Below, one piece after another: positions 43,055 through 52,893 of a stretch of 64,000 nt of DNA. The DNA lies in the NCBI GenBank assembly GCA_030431455.1, contig JAUIJE010000002.1:505294-569293 (forward strand), read 5' to 3'. This DNA is from a bacterium. Its GTDB lineage: Bacteria; Myxococcota; UBA727; JAUIJE01. The notes under the pieces were generated by a model. It worked only from the letters and a program-made list of their open reading frames with translations, was not told the DNA's origin and did not search any database. A program made the position numbers and the translations under genes. How positions within the stretch are numbered: the first letter of the stretch is position 1; every line of letters starts with the position of its first letter.

Positions 43055-45328
43055 TCAGAAGAAGGCGCGCAGGTTGGCGCTGACCGTACGACCGGGTTTG
43101 GGGCCGTAGACCGGGCCGTACACGTCGAGGATGTTCTCGGCGGCGATGGTGAGCTCGGCGTGCTCGAGCACGCGCTGGGTGACCCCGGCGCGCAACAGGA
43201 AATAGCCGGGCACGAGGATGTCGTTGTCGGTGGTGTCGCGGTCGTAGCGGTTGGAGCTGAGCGTGGCCTGGGAAAAGAGCGTGGTGTCGGTGGGGGCGAA
43301 GCGGTAGCGCACGTTGAAGTTGGCGCTGTGTTCGGGCTGGAGGATGAGGCGCTGGGCGCCGTCGGTCTCGTCGCACAGGTAGGGGTTCTCGTCGGGGCAG
43401 GCGCTGGCGTTGTTGGCGATGGGCAGCCATTGGTAGGTGACGCTGGCCGACGCCCCGTAGGTCTCGGGGATGCTGGCGCGGAGATTCAGGCCGGCGGTGG
43501 CCGCGCGGTCGACGTTGACGTAGGTGTAGAGGGGAAAGCCGCTGTCGTCGACGCCGATGTAATCAAACTGGATGGCGTTGTTGAGCAAGTTGACGAACCC
43601 CTCGGCCCCCACCGAGAGCAGGGCCGAGTCCCACATGATCTCGCCCCGGAAGCCGTGGCTGTACTCGGGCTCGAGGTCGGGGTTGCCGTTGACGGTGTAG
43701 CCGACCTCGCGGTGGTCGAAGAACAAGAACTGCTCGGTGAAGCTCGGCATCCGAAACCCCTGGCCGTACGAGCCGCGCAGGGACAAGCCGAGGGGCAGCT
43801 GGAACCGGGTGGCGAACTTGGGGCCAAGCCCCCAGGCGAGCGCGTTGTCTCCCGCGCCGGGGTGCACGAGGTCGAAGCGGATGCCGGGCAGCATCGACCA
43901 CCACTCGAACGGTTGGTAGAGCACTTCGCCGTAGGTCGCGAGCTGTCGTCGACCGATGTTGCCCGGGAGGGTGTCGTTGCCGTCCCCATCGCGGCGGTCC
44001 CAGCTTTGTTGCACCGCGAGCATGCCGGCGGACAAGCGCAGCCGGTGGACCAACGGGAGGTTGCGGAACAGCTCGCCGGTGTAGCGGGCGTCGATGCGGG
44101 CGTCGTCTTGCAGCGCGGTGCTGGTGACCTGGGGGGGGTTGGGGCAGGCGGGGTCGAACACGCGCCAGGTCAGGGTGTCGGCGTCTTTGTCCTCGCAGAA
44201 GGGCACGACCTTGTTGGCCGAGCCCAGGGGGATGCGGTCGAAGGTGTGGGAGTAGCGATCCAGGCGCACGTCGAGGGTGACGTGGTGGTCCTCGGTGATG
44301 TCGAGTTCCATCATCGAGCCGAACTGGAGCTGGAGGTCGAGGGTGTGGTCGCTCCGGGCGTTGGCCTGCGACATGCGCGTCTCCAGCTCGGACCAGGTGC
44401 CGCGGCCGTAGGTGCGGATGACGAAGGCGTCGATGGGGTAGAAGCTCACTTCGCCCTGTACGGTGGCTTGGCGTTTGTACGGGAGGTCGAGGGCGCCGTC
44501 CGGTCGCCGCACAACCACATTGTTGATGCTGCGGCCCATCCGGTCGACCCCGTCCTGGAGGGTGCCGGTGGCGCTGAGGCGATAATTGAGCCCAGGCAGC
44601 CCGCCGGTCGACGAGAGCTGCAGGCCATGGTTGAGCACCTGGGTGGGCAACAGGCGGGTGAAGTAGCCGACGTCGGCGTGCAGGCCCGACTGGGGGCGTT
44701 TGGTGATGATGTTGACCACGCCGCCCATCGCCTCGGAGCCGTACAGGGCGCTCATCGGTCCGCGCACCACCTCGATGCGTTCGATGTCGGAGGCGACGAT
44801 GGGCAAGCGGCTGATGTCGACCCGGTCGTTGGTCTGGCCGTTGACCCGCCGGCCGTCGATGAGGATGAGCACGTACTTGCTGTCGAGCCCGTCGATGCTG
44901 ACGTTCTGCCCGGTGCCGGTGGGGGTCGAGACCTGCAGGCCGGCGCTGCGCTTGAGCACGTCCCCGAGGTCGCGGGCGCCCATCTCTTGGAGGTCTTCGC
45001 TGGTCACGGTGTCGGTGCGCACCACCGGGTTCTTTTTGGTGTCGACCCGGGACCCGGTGACCTCGGTGTAGAGCTTGTCGTCGACGTCCTCGGTGTCGAA
45101 AGGCACGAGCTTGCCGTCCTCAAACAAGAACAGTTCGCCGTCCTGCTCGACGAGGTCCCCGTCTTGGTAGCCGGGGTCGAGGTTCTCGGGGGCGGCGAGA
45201 TCGACCACCGGCGAACGGTCGTCGTCGACGGCGGCGCCATCGTCGGTGGCCGCGGGGGGCGGGCCTTTTTCGGCCGGCGGGGCCGGGGTCTGGGCAGCGA
45301 GAAGGGTCAGGAGCGGCAGGGCAAACAC
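43055..45328 (-). CDS. TonB-dependent outer-membrane receptor
   Basis: Protein of 757 residues with a short signal peptide (MFALPLLTLLAAQTPA). An Ala/Pro/Asp-rich linker precedes the plug domain at about residues 70-200: TVTSEDLQEMGARDLGDVLKRSAGLQV, VSIDGLDSKYVLILIDGRRV, IERIEVVRGPMSALYGSEAMGGVVNIIT. The rest is a 22-strand-type barrel ending in a terminal Phe (VSANLRAFF). A TonB box is not obvious. It imports a ligand such as a siderophore, cobalamin or metal, energised by TonB-ExbBD; the ligand cannot be told. No uptake partner gene is adjacent. Confidence 0.93.
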   Translation of the reverse strand: MFALPLLTLLAAQTPAPPAEKGPPPAATDDGAAVDDDRSPVVDLAAPENLDPGYQDGDLVEQDGELFLFEDGKLVPFDTEDVDDKLYTEVTGSRVDTKKNPVVRTDTVTSEDLQEMGARDLGDVLKRSAGLQVSTPTGTGQNVSIDGLDSKYVLILIDGRRVNGQTNDRVDISRLPIVASDIERIEVVRGPMSALYGSEAMGGVVNIITKRPQSGLHADVGYFTRLLPTQVLNHGLQLSSTGGLPGLNYRLSATGTLQDGVDRMGRSINNVVVRRPDGALDLPYKRQATVQGEVSFYPIDAFVIRTYGRGTWSELETRMSQANARSDHTLDLQLQFGSMMELDITEDHHVTLDVRLDRYSHTFDRIPLGSANKVVPFCEDKDADTLTWRVFDPACPNPPQVTSTALQDDARIDARYTGELFRNLPLVHRLRLSAGMLAVQQSWDRRDGDGNDTLPGNIGRRQLATYGEVLYQPFEWWSMLPGIRFDLVHPGAGDNALAWGLGPKFATRFQLPLGLSLRGSYGQGFRMPSFTEQFLFFDHREVGYTVNGNPDLEPEYSHGFRGEIMWDSALLSVGAEGFVNLLNNAIQFDYIGVDDSGFPLYTYVNVDRAATAGLNLRASIPETYGASASVTYQWLPIANNASACPDENPYLCDETDGAQRLILQPEHSANFNVRYRFAPTDTTLFSQATLSSNRYDRDTTDNDILVPGYFLLRAGVTQRVLEHAELTIAAENILDVYGPVYGPKPGRTVSANLRAFF

Positions 45329-45406
45329 GCCGAGAACTTACAACCGATCGGGCGCAACATGCGAGCGCGCGACGCGCGGATCATCCCGACCGCACCCGGA
45401 GCCGCG

Positions 45407-47473
45407 TCAGTAGGACAGGTAGAGCAGGACGCCGGTGTTGGTGGGGATGGCAAAATCCGGCACCCCGTCGGCGTTGATGTCCCCGTGCGCCATCGCCCGG
45501 CCCAGGACCGGGGAGGCGCCGAGGAGGGCGGTGGACGTGGGTGAGGGCGACAAATTGCCCGTGTCGTTGGCGTACAGCTTGAGGGATGCGTCGGTGCCCG
45601 CGACGAGCACGTCCGGGTAGCCGTCGCCGGCGACGTCCAGCCACTCGGCGGAGGCGGGGGCGCCGCCGAGGAGCATTTCAGAAATGTTGGAGTCGTCGCT
45701 GCAGGGCGTGCCGCGTTCGAACACCACGACGCCGAGGTTTTCGACGGTGACCGCGGCGTCGGTGCAAGCGTCCGCGTCCCGGTTGAGCTGGTCGAGACGG
45801 AGCACCCGGGCGTCGCTGGCGGTGGTGATCAGGCTGCTCTGCTGCGACGCCAGCAGGGAGTAGCCGGCCCCGTTGGTGCCGAACACCTCGAGCCGCCCGA
45901 TGCCGGCGCCGGTCGCGCCGAGCGTGAGGGCGCCGCGCACCAGATCGGAGTCGATGAACGCTTCCACGAGGGGCTCTTGGTTGAGGCCGAAGGTGTGCCC
46001 GTTGGAGGTGGCTTGGCCGGCGCCGTCGATGGGTATGGCGATGGCCAACCCGCCGGGGGTGCCGATCAGCGCGTGGAAGGTGCCGTCGTCGAGCGGGAGG
46101 ATGGACAACCCGCGCACGCCGGGTTGCGCGTTGGGCCAGCTGTAAAAGCTGCTGCCATCGTTTTCGGGGTCGAGCAGGAGCAGCTTGTCCTCGGCCGCGG
46201 CGGTGTTGGGCAGCGCGTGCACAAGGCGCACCGACGACGAGCCCAGGTCGAGCAGGTCGAGACCCACCACCGCCAGGTCGGGGCGGTTCCCGGCGTCGAG
46301 AACCTCCGTGCCTATGCCCGCCCCGCCAAACCGCGCCCACTGCGACGAGGTGGCACACGACGCATAAAAACTCGGCGCGTTGGGGTCGTACACCACGTAG
46401 GGCGCCCCGGCGTCGCAGACCCCTTGCAGCACCTCCGCGTAGCAGTGCCCCCCGACGTCGACGATGCCCCCGCCATCGCACGGTTGGTCATCGCACACGT
46501 CGCCCGCCCCGTCTTGGTCGATGTCCGATTGGTCGGGATTGTACTGCTTCGGGCAGTTGTCGTCGACGTTGTCGAAGCCGTCGTCGTCCACGTCACGTTG
46601 ACAGACGCCAATGAAGGTGTCGCACAGGGTGGTGAGGGACGCGAACCCCGGACAGTCGGTGTCGGCCGAACACGTGTAGTCCACGTCGATGATCTGGTCG
46701 TGCAGAAAGTCAGCGGTGCAGGCCGGGCCGCCGGGCCCGAAGGGATCGAGGGGGTCGGCGCCGGGCACAAACGCAGCCACGGCGGGGCCGAACAGGCCGT
46801 CGAGGTCGAGGGACGCGGTGAGCTCGTCGAAGGGGGTCAAGGTGATCGAGAAGTTGGGCAGGGAAAAGAAATACTCTTCGCAGTCGTACGAGGAGGGCGC
46901 GCAGGCTGTGCCCACCCAGCCACACTGGCTGTCATCACACGGGTAAGTGGCCGGGTCGGGGACGAAGACGTTGATGTCCTCGAGGGGAACATTGAACTGC
47001 AAATCGAACTCCACCACATCGAACGGCGCGGCGGTGGCGGTGGCCAGCTCCAAATAGGCATAGCCGGAGCTCGGGTCGTACAACAGGCTGCTGCGGGCGA
47101 AGCTCATCACCGCGGGGAAACTGGCGCACGCCTCGCCATCTCCGTCACCGTCCCCGTCCCCGTCGCCATCGCCGTCCCCATCCCCATCGCCATCTCCGTC
47201 TCCGTCGCCGTCCCCATCCCCATCTCCGTCTCCGTCGCCGTCCCCGTCCCCGTCGCCATCGCCGTCGCCGTCGCCATCTCCATCGCCGTCGCCATCTCCA
47301 TCGCCGTCGCCATCCCCATCGCCGCGGTCTTGGCAGATGCCAGACCCGTCACAAAACTCGTCCGCAGGACAGTCCGCGTCGGTGCTGCAATAGGTCTCGG
47401 CGAACAACACCTCGGGGCGGCAGGCGCACAGTCCTGCCAGCAGGCACAGCCAAGCGGCGTGTCGACCGATCAT
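45407..47473 (-). CDS. lipoprotein with Gly-Asp linker, thrombospondin-3-like loops and FG-GAP-like repeats (module copy 1)
   Basis: Protein of 688 residues. Signal peptide with lipobox (LAGLCA-C), then a four-Cys module (TYCSTDADCPADEFCDGSGI). An uninterrupted Gly-Asp linker of about 30 units comes next. A Cys-containing globular domain follows (residues 115-280), then calcium-loop units (DVDDDGFDNVDDNCPKQYNP, DQSDIDQDGAGDVCDD), and a C-terminal part with FG-GAP-like strands (residues 330-688). It reads as a stalked surface protein, with the linker projecting the calcium-stabilised head through the outer layers. It starts three bases after the stop of the TolB-like gene; the same pair is repeated upstream. 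Confidence 0.8.
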   Translation of the reverse strand: MIGRHAAWLCLLAGLCACRPEVLFAETYCSTDADCPADEFCDGSGICQDRGDGDGDGDGDGDGDGDGDGDGDGDGDGDGDGDGDGDGDGDGDGDGDGDGDGDGDGDGDGDGDGEACASFPAVMSFARSSLLYDPSSGYAYLELATATAAPFDVVEFDLQFNVPLEDINVFVPDPATYPCDDSQCGWVGTACAPSSYDCEEYFFSLPNFSITLTPFDELTASLDLDGLFGPAVAAFVPGADPLDPFGPGGPACTADFLHDQIIDVDYTCSADTDCPGFASLTTLCDTFIGVCQRDVDDDGFDNVDDNCPKQYNPDQSDIDQDGAGDVCDDQPCDGGGIVDVGGHCYAEVLQGVCDAGAPYVVYDPNAPSFYASCATSSQWARFGGAGIGTEVLDAGNRPDLAVVGLDLLDLGSSSVRLVHALPNTAAAEDKLLLLDPENDGSSFYSWPNAQPGVRGLSILPLDDGTFHALIGTPGGLAIAIPIDGAGQATSNGHTFGLNQEPLVEAFIDSDLVRGALTLGATGAGIGRLEVFGTNGAGYSLLASQQSSLITTASDARVLRLDQLNRDADACTDAAVTVENLGVVVFERGTPCSDDSNISEMLLGGAPASAEWLDVAGDGYPDVLVAGTDASLKLYANDTGNLSPSPTSTALLGASPVLGRAMAHGDINADGVPDFAIPTNTGVLLYLSY
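47136..47326 (-). repeat. Gly-Asp hexamer array, module copy 1
   Basis: About 31 consecutive degenerate hexamers GGNGAY in the coding strand, encoding an uninterrupted (Gly-Asp)n tract. Third-base variation is scattered, so the array is not a fresh expansion. Confidence 0.9.
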
Positions 47474-47476
47474 CGT

Positions 47477-48316
47477 CTACTCCCAGGCCCAGGAGGCCGC
47501 GGCCAGGGCCGCCCCCGGCAACACCGCGACCGCCCCGATCGCGGCCACCCCCAGCAGCCCAAACCATGCATAGCGGCCGGCGTAGCGCGCGTCGGGCGAC
47601 ACCGATTTCTGTTCGAGCACCAGGTAGTAAAGCGCGGCCGCGCTCCCGCTCGCGGCCACCGCCGCGACCACGCCCGCCGCGGCGATCGCCACCCCGCTGC
47701 CGAGCATGACCGTGGGCAGCGCCCCGCCGCCGTCGCGATCGGGGAGCGCGACCTTCTCCTCTTCGGTGCCCAGCGCGGCGAACGCGGGCCGCAACACATC
47801 CGCCACCGCGTGGGGCAGCTCGTCGACGAGCACGCGCTCGTCCGGGGCCTTCAACACCCGGCGGCCGATCACCTGGGTGGTGCTGGCATCGAGCAGACTC
47901 ATCTGCAGGATGTACTGCCCCCCCACCTGGTTGAGCCGGCCGAAGACCACGAACCGCGCTCCCAATGCCCCTGCAATCTCGGCCAGGCAGGTCGAGCTGT
48001 CTTCGCAGCCCAAGGCCTGTTTTTGGCCCTCGAGGGCCACGAGGTTGCGGATGTCTTCGCCGCTGATGCTCTCAAAGCTCTCGCGCCGGGCCACCTCCGC
48101 GGTGAGCAGGCCCCCCAATGTCTCGGTGAGGGTCCCGGCCACCTCGGGCCCGCCCTTGAGGTCCATGACCAACACCCGCTCGGCGGTCCGGCCCGCGTCC
48201 TCGTCGGAAGGGGCGGCGGCGGCGGCCTCCGGATCGTTTGCGCCCGCCCAAGCCCGGGGGGCACACACGACGCTCACCACAACCAACCCGCAGGCGACCA
48301 TCCGGACCATCGGCAC
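47477..48316 (-). CDS. TolB/CsgG-like membrane protein (module copy 1)
   Basis: Protein of 279 residues: signal peptide (ACGLVVVSVVCAPRAWA), then a domain at residues 45-190 of the TolB-N/CsgG/FlgO-like type ([70 protein letters not shown]), including a CxxxxxC pair (GCEDSSTCL). Two C-terminal hydrophobic segments follow (near 205-230 and 250-275), so the domain faces the periplasm. Such folds assemble oligomeric structures or sense envelope ligands. It is cotranscribed with the surface lipoprotein downstream. It is a clear paralogue of the gene at 50565. Confidence 0.75.
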   Translation of the reverse strand: MPMVRMVACGLVVVSVVCAPRAWAGANDPEAAAAAPSDEDAGRTAERVLVMDLKGGPEVAGTLTETLGGLLTAEVARRESFESISGEDIRNLVALEGQKQALGCEDSSTCLAEIAGALGARFVVFGRLNQVGGQYILQMSLLDASTTQVIGRRVLKAPDERVLVDELPHAVADVLRPAFAALGTEEEKVALPDRDGGGALPTVMLGSGVAIAAAGVVAAVAASGSAAALYYLVLEQKSVSPDARYAGRYAWFGLLGVAAIGAVAVLPGAALAAASWAWE

Positions 48317-48381
48317 AGCCTACCCGGCGCGACGGGGGGAGGACAATCTCCCCGGGGTGTGCGCGTCACCGCCGGCCGGGC

Positions 48382-50562
48382 TCAGGGTGTCGTCGACAAC
48401 AGCACCACGATGTCGAGCGCACCCGGCAAGGCAAAATCGACCACGCCGTCGCCGTTGAGGTCGCCGGTGGCGACTTGGCCGGGCACCACCGCCTGCGACA
48501 GGGTCGCGGACCCGATGAGCGGATCGTTGGTGATGTCGTCCCCGTTGTTGGCGTAGACGCGCACGGTGGTGGGCCCCATCGCGAGCACGTCCGGTCGGCC
48601 ATCGTCGGTCACGTCGCCCACCGCGAGGCCGAAGGCCTGGGAGTCGGGCAGCTCTTTGGTGTTGAGGTCGTCGCAGGGCCCGGCGCCGTCGGTGCGTTGG
48701 TGCACCATCGACGGGCCCCCGTCGGCGCGGCTGCCGAGGAGCACATCTTGGCAGCCGTCGCCGAACAGATCGACGGCCACGATGGAGGAGACATCCGAGG
48801 CGTGCATGCCCGGATCGTGGGTCGCGCCGATGGTCCAGTTGAGGGGGCCTTGGGAATTGAGCACGTACAGGAGGGACGAGTCCGGCGCAGAGATGTCGTA
48901 GGCGACAAAAAACGCCCCTGTCTCGGTGGCGTCGTAGCGCGCGGTCACCGCGGTGGCGTCGAAGCTGCCCGCGAGGATCTTTCCGAAGCCGAGGGCCTCG
49001 TTCACCGAACCGTCCGGCTCCAACAGGTAGTAGAAGACCGAGCCGATGTTGTCGGCGACGAGCAGGTTGGACCCGGCGTTGCCGCGGTCGACAGCGGCGA
49101 CCATGCGCGGGCCGTTGATCTCCTGCCCGGCGGCGGCCGCGGTCGCCACCTCATCGGTGTCGGGGTGGTAGAACACCGCCTGCACGGTCCCGTTGTTGGA
49201 CACCGCGTAGCCGAGCCGGTCGATCTCGTCGGGGACCGGGACCGCGGCCACGCCCCCGGCCGCGCCGTGGGGGAGCGTGAGCGCTTGCGGCGCGCAGGTT
49301 CCGGTCGAACAGGTCACCACCGCGGCCGCGACCCCGTTTTCGCAGGTCGCGTACACCGCCGGCGGCGCCGCCCGGTAGGCGACCCGGCCGGACAACGTGG
49401 TGGGGCAAACGTCGACGCTGGTGGCGGCGAAACAGTGATGGCCGAGCTGCAGCTCGCCGCTGCCGCACCCGCTGGGGTCGCAGGCGGTGCCCAGCCCGTC
49501 ATCGTCGTGGTCCGCCTGCATTGGGTTGGCGACAAGCGCACAGTTGTCGCAGGCATCGCCGAGGAAGTCGCCATCGGTGTCGGCCTGGTCGTCGTTGCCC
49601 AGGTCCGGGCAGTTGTCGTCGACGTTGAGCACCCCGTCGCCGTCGTTGTCATCGGTGCAGGTGTTGTCGATCATGTTGCAGCTGGCGAACGCGGGGCAGT
49701 CATCGGGCCCATCACACGACCAGTCCAGCGTGACCCGGTCGACGGTCAAGTCGAGGCCGGTGGCCGCGGCGCAGGCCGGGTCGGCGGGGTCGCCGAGCCA
49801 GCCCGCGGGGTCATCGCTGAGCGTGGGCACCAGCGTGAGCGCGACATGCACGTCGGCCACGAGCTCGCCGGGCGCGGGGGTGATCTCCACCGTGCTGGTC
49901 CCCCGGCTCACAAAAAACTGTGCACAGCTGCCGACGTCCGTGCATCCCATGCCCACATACGCACAATCGGAACAGGGGAAGGTCTCGTCGCTGAGCGTTT
50001 GGTTCAACGGGGCGTCGGGCACATCGCTGGTCCACACCCGAACCACATCAAACAAGCCGCCGCCGGCGTCGAAGCGAAGCTCCACCACCGACTGCCCCAT
50101 GGTCGTGGCGGTGATGACGTCCACCACGGTCTCGGGGAGCACCTGGGAGCCCACGGAGGGCGTGGGACAGTCCCCATCTCCGTCGCCATCCCCATCCCCA
50201 TCCCCATCTCCGTCTCCGTCGCCGTCGCCGTCTCCATCGCCATCCCCATCTCCATCCCCGTCGCCATCCCCATCACCGTCGCCGTCGCCATCGCCATCCC
50301 CATCACCGTCGCCATCCCCATCACCGTCGCCATCCCCATCTCCATCCCCGTCTCCGTCTCCGTCTCCGTCGCCGTCGCCATCTCCGTCTCCATCCCCATC
50401 GCCGCCGTCGTCGTCGTCCTCGCACACCCCCACGTCATTGCAGAACTCGTTGGCGCCGCACTCGCTGTCGTCTTGGCAGAACGTCTCCGCGGCCAGCAGC
50501 CGGAGATCACAACCCCACAGAAAAAGCGCCACCGACAACAACCACCACCGACGAGCCCGCAT
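48382..50562 (-). CDS. lipoprotein with Gly-Asp linker, thrombospondin-3-like loops and FG-GAP-like repeats (module copy 2)
   Basis: Protein of 726 residues from the ATG at 50562. Lipobox LFLWG-C, then a four-Cys module ([20 protein letters not shown]) like that of copy 1. The Gly-Asp linker is longer (about 38 units). The globular domain, calcium loops ([36 protein letters not shown]) and FG-GAP-like C-terminus follow in the same order. Sequence identity with copy 1 is limited to motifs, so the duplication is old or diversifying. It starts two bases after the TolB-like stop. A stalked, calcium-dependent surface role is inferred. Confidence 0.8.
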   Translation of the reverse strand: MRARRWWLLSVALFLWGCDLRLLAAETFCQDDSECGANEFCNDVGVCEDDDDGGDGDGDGDGDGDGDGDGDGDGDGDGDGDGDGDGDGDGDGDGDGDGDGDGDGDGDGDGDGDGDGDGDGDGDGDGDGDGDCPTPSVGSQVLPETVVDVITATTMGQSVVELRFDAGGGLFDVVRVWTSDVPDAPLNQTLSDETFPCSDCAYVGMGCTDVGSCAQFFVSRGTSTVEITPAPGELVADVHVALTLVPTLSDDPAGWLGDPADPACAAATGLDLTVDRVTLDWSCDGPDDCPAFASCNMIDNTCTDDNDGDGVLNVDDNCPDLGNDDQADTDGDFLGDACDNCALVANPMQADHDDDGLGTACDPSGCGSGELQLGHHCFAATSVDVCPTTLSGRVAYRAAPPAVYATCENGVAAAVVTCSTGTCAPQALTLPHGAAGGVAAVPVPDEIDRLGYAVSNNGTVQAVFYHPDTDEVATAAAAGQEINGPRMVAAVDRGNAGSNLLVADNIGSVFYYLLEPDGSVNEALGFGKILAGSFDATAVTARYDATETGAFFVAYDISAPDSSLLYVLNSQGPLNWTIGATHDPGMHASDVSSIVAVDLFGDGCQDVLLGSRADGGPSMVHQRTDGAGPCDDLNTKELPDSQAFGLAVGDVTDDGRPDVLAMGPTTVRVYANNGDDITNDPLIGSATLSQAVVPGQVATGDLNGDGVVDFALPGALDIVVLLSTTP
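50170..50402 (-). repeat. Gly-Asp hexamer array, module copy 2
   Basis: About 38 degenerate GGNGAY units in the coding strand, including several nearly identical 24-30 base higher-order repeats, encode an uninterrupted (Gly-Asp)n tract. Confidence 0.9.
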
Positions 50563-50564
50563 GT

Positions 50565-51434
50565 TCACTCCACCACAAAGGAGGCGCCCGCGACCGCGAG
50601 CCCCGGCACCACCACCACCGCGCCCAGCGCCGAGAGCGCCACCAACCCGTACCACCCGAGCTGGGCATTTTTTCGCAGGCCGGACGGCAAGTCGGTGTTG
50701 GCCAGCGCCCCCCAGTACACCGCGGCCGCGGTGCCCGCGGCCAACACCCCGACCGCGACCCCGGCGATGCCCACCGCGGCCCCGGTCCCGAGCAACGCTG
50801 ACGACAACCCGCCGCCACCGTCCTCGGCGAGAGGCTCTTCCTCGACGTGCACCACCTCTTCGGGGACACCCAGCGCGGCGTAGGCGGGCCGCAGCACGTC
50901 GGCCACCACCCCCGGGAGCCCGCGCAACAAGGCCCCTTCATCCGCGGCTTTGAACACGTCGCGCCCGATGACCTGCGCCGACTGGGCATCGAGCAGGCTC
51001 ATCTGCAGAATGAACTGCCCGGCCACCTGGTTGAGCCGCCCGAACACCACCAGCCGCGCGCCCAATGCCCCTGCAATCTCGGCCAGACAGGCGGAGCTGT
51101 CGTCGCACCCCATGGCCTGCTTCTGGCCCTCGAGCGCGACCATGTTGCGGATGTCCTCGCCGCTGATGGACTCGAACGTCTCGCGCCGCGAGACCTCGGC
51201 GGTGATCAGCCCGCCCACGGTGTCGCGCACCGTCTTGTTGATCTCCTCGCCGGCGTTGAGGTCCATGATCAACAACCGGGGCTTGGGCCCGGGCGCGTTG
51301 GTCGTCGGGGCGGGGGCGGCCGCTTGCTCGCCCGCGGGGGGCGCGTCCGGTTGTTCGTCGGGGGAGGGGGCCGGCTCGGCCGCGACCACGCTTGAGGCCC
51401 AAAACAAGCCCAAGCAAAAAAGAGCGCGCGTCAT
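50565..51434 (-). CDS. TolB/CsgG-like membrane protein (module copy 2)
   Basis: Protein of 289 residues with signal peptide ([16 protein letters not shown]) and a Pro/Ala linker, then the same domain as copy 1: [64 protein letters not shown]. The GCDDSSACL Cys pair and both C-terminal hydrophobic segments are kept. The SISGEDIRN...LEGQKQAxGC block is almost identical in the two copies, which points to strong constraint on the centre of the domain. The SLC13/NhaD-type transporter gene ends upstream, 21 bases from its start. Confidence 0.75.
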   Translation of the reverse strand: MTRALFCLGLFWASSVVAAEPAPSPDEQPDAPPAGEQAAAPAPTTNAPGPKPRLLIMDLNAGEEINKTVRDTVGGLITAEVSRRETFESISGEDIRNMVALEGQKQAMGCDDSSACLAEIAGALGARLVVFGRLNQVAGQFILQMSLLDAQSAQVIGRDVFKAADEGALLRGLPGVVADVLRPAYAALGVPEEVVHVEEEPLAEDGGGGLSSALLGTGAAVGIAGVAVGVLAAGTAAAVYWGALANTDLPSGLRKNAQLGWYGLVALSALGAVVVVPGLAVAGASFVVE

Positions 51435-51455
51435 ACCGAAGCCTACCCCCGCGGC

Positions 51456-52886
51456 TCAGCCCAGCACAAACAGGACATAGCCGAGGGCGATGACCAACTG
51501 CACCGCCGCGAACGGCACCGCGACCTTCACAAAGCCACCGAACGACATCTTCAGGTTGTACTTGTGAATGATCGTGACCGCGACCACGGTCGACGCCGAG
51601 CCGATGGGGGTGATGTTGCCCCCGAGGTTGGCCCCGAACACCACCGACCACCACAGGAGCGAGTCCGACGGGGTCTGCAAGCTTCCGAGGATCTTGGCCA
51701 GCATCGCGGCGAGGGGGATGTTGTCGGTCACCGACGAGAACACCGCGGACGCGATGAGCAACGCGCCCGCGCCGAGCTTGGGCCCGAGCTGGATGATGTA
51801 GGCAAGGCCTTCGCCGATGAGGGCGAGCACCTGCGCGTGTTCCATCACGTTGATGATCGCGAACAGGAAACAGAAAAACCCGATCAGGTCCCAGTCGATG
51901 GCTTTGTAGAAGTTGTCGACCTCGCTCTTGTACCGAATGAGCATCACCACCGCGAAGGCGCCGGCGACGTAGCCCATGCCCAGGTCCTGCACCACGGGAA
52001 TCACGCTGGTGGCGGCGAGGGTGACGATGAACAGCCCGCTCATCACCGCGCCGAACTTGAAGAACGCCCAGCTCTCGATGCCGTCGGTCTCGTCGAAGCC
52101 CGCGACCATGGCTTTGGCCTCGGCCTTTTCCTCTTCGCGGGTGAGCCGGGGGATGCGGAACGCCTTGGCCCCGACGAAAATCGTGGCCGCGGTGGCCACG
52201 AGCACGAAGGGCCCGGCCACGAAGAAAAACTTCATGAACGAGATGCCCGCGGCCTGGCCCACAATGATATTGGGCACCGACGAGATGAGGGTGAGCAGGC
52301 CGCCGATGTTGGTGAGCAGGCCCTCGATGAGCAAAAAGCCGAGCAGCTTCTCTTCGCGGTTGAGCTTCTTGAGCGAGACCCCGGTGAGGGACCCGACGAT
52401 GATCATCGCGGTGACGTTGTTGAGCACCGCGGAGAACACCACCGTCATCGCCCCGTAGGTCCAGAGCAACAAGAAGGGGTCGCCGCGGGAGGCCTTGGTG
52501 AACTTGATCGCGATCCAGGTGAACAGCCCCGACTTGCTGGTCACGTCGACGAACAGGCTCGAGGCGAGGATGATGGCGATGACGCCCCAGTCCACGCCGG
52601 AGACGTAGATCGGCATCGAGAGGGTTTCGTGCCCGATGTGCAGCTCGGCCTCGCCGGGGATGACCCCGGTGGCGTGGCCGAGGAAGATGGTGATCACCGC
52701 GTACACACCGGTGATGAGGGATTTTTTGGCGTGGAGCTTTTCTTCCAGGGCCAGGGTCAAGACCATGGCCACGAGCACAACCGTGAAGAGCGCCACGATG
52801 GCGCCCGGCACCGCGGGCTCGTGAGCGGCGGGGGCCTCGGGGGCCGCGGGCAAGGCAGAGAACAGAAGGGGGAGGGCGCTGGTCAT
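51456..52886 (-). CDS. ion transporter superfamily permease (NhaD/ArsB/SLC13-like)
   Basis: Protein of 476 residues with about 12 membrane helices. The signatures are LLTNIGGLLTLISSVPNIIV and GANLGGNITPIGSASTVVAV, the two inverted substrate loops of the ion-transporter superfamily, and VFSAVLNNVTAMIIVGSLTG and FSSVTDNIPLAAMLAKILGS beside them. The Asn/Asp pairs are as in NhaD-type Na/H antiporters and in the P-protein. Substrate may be Na, arsenite or a dicarboxylate. A universal stress protein gene lies seven bases upstream and shares the transcript, suggesting stress-linked activity. Confidence 0.88.
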   Translation of the reverse strand: MTSALPLLFSALPAAPEAPAAHEPAVPGAIVALFTVVLVAMVLTLALEEKLHAKKSLITGVYAVITIFLGHATGVIPGEAELHIGHETLSMPIYVSGVDWGVIAIILASSLFVDVTSKSGLFTWIAIKFTKASRGDPFLLLWTYGAMTVVFSAVLNNVTAMIIVGSLTGVSLKKLNREEKLLGFLLIEGLLTNIGGLLTLISSVPNIIVGQAAGISFMKFFFVAGPFVLVATAATIFVGAKAFRIPRLTREEEKAEAKAMVAGFDETDGIESWAFFKFGAVMSGLFIVTLAATSVIPVVQDLGMGYVAGAFAVVMLIRYKSEVDNFYKAIDWDLIGFFCFLFAIINVMEHAQVLALIGEGLAYIIQLGPKLGAGALLIASAVFSSVTDNIPLAAMLAKILGSLQTPSDSLLWWSVVFGANLGGNITPIGSASTVVAVTIIHKYNLKMSFGGFVKVAVPFAAVQLVIALGYVLFVLG

Positions 52887-52893
52887 CGGGTCC

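Noticed and set aside
50170-50402. CRISPR-like array
   Set aside because: The units are six bases long, contiguous and without spacers. They encode a Gly-Asp tract.
48238-50953. Long plus-strand frames with Val/Ile-Pro or Ser-Pro repeats
   Set aside because: They are the reverse complement of the Gly-Asp repeat genes. The (Ser-Pro)n and similar tracts are products of the same hexamer array read on the wrong strand.
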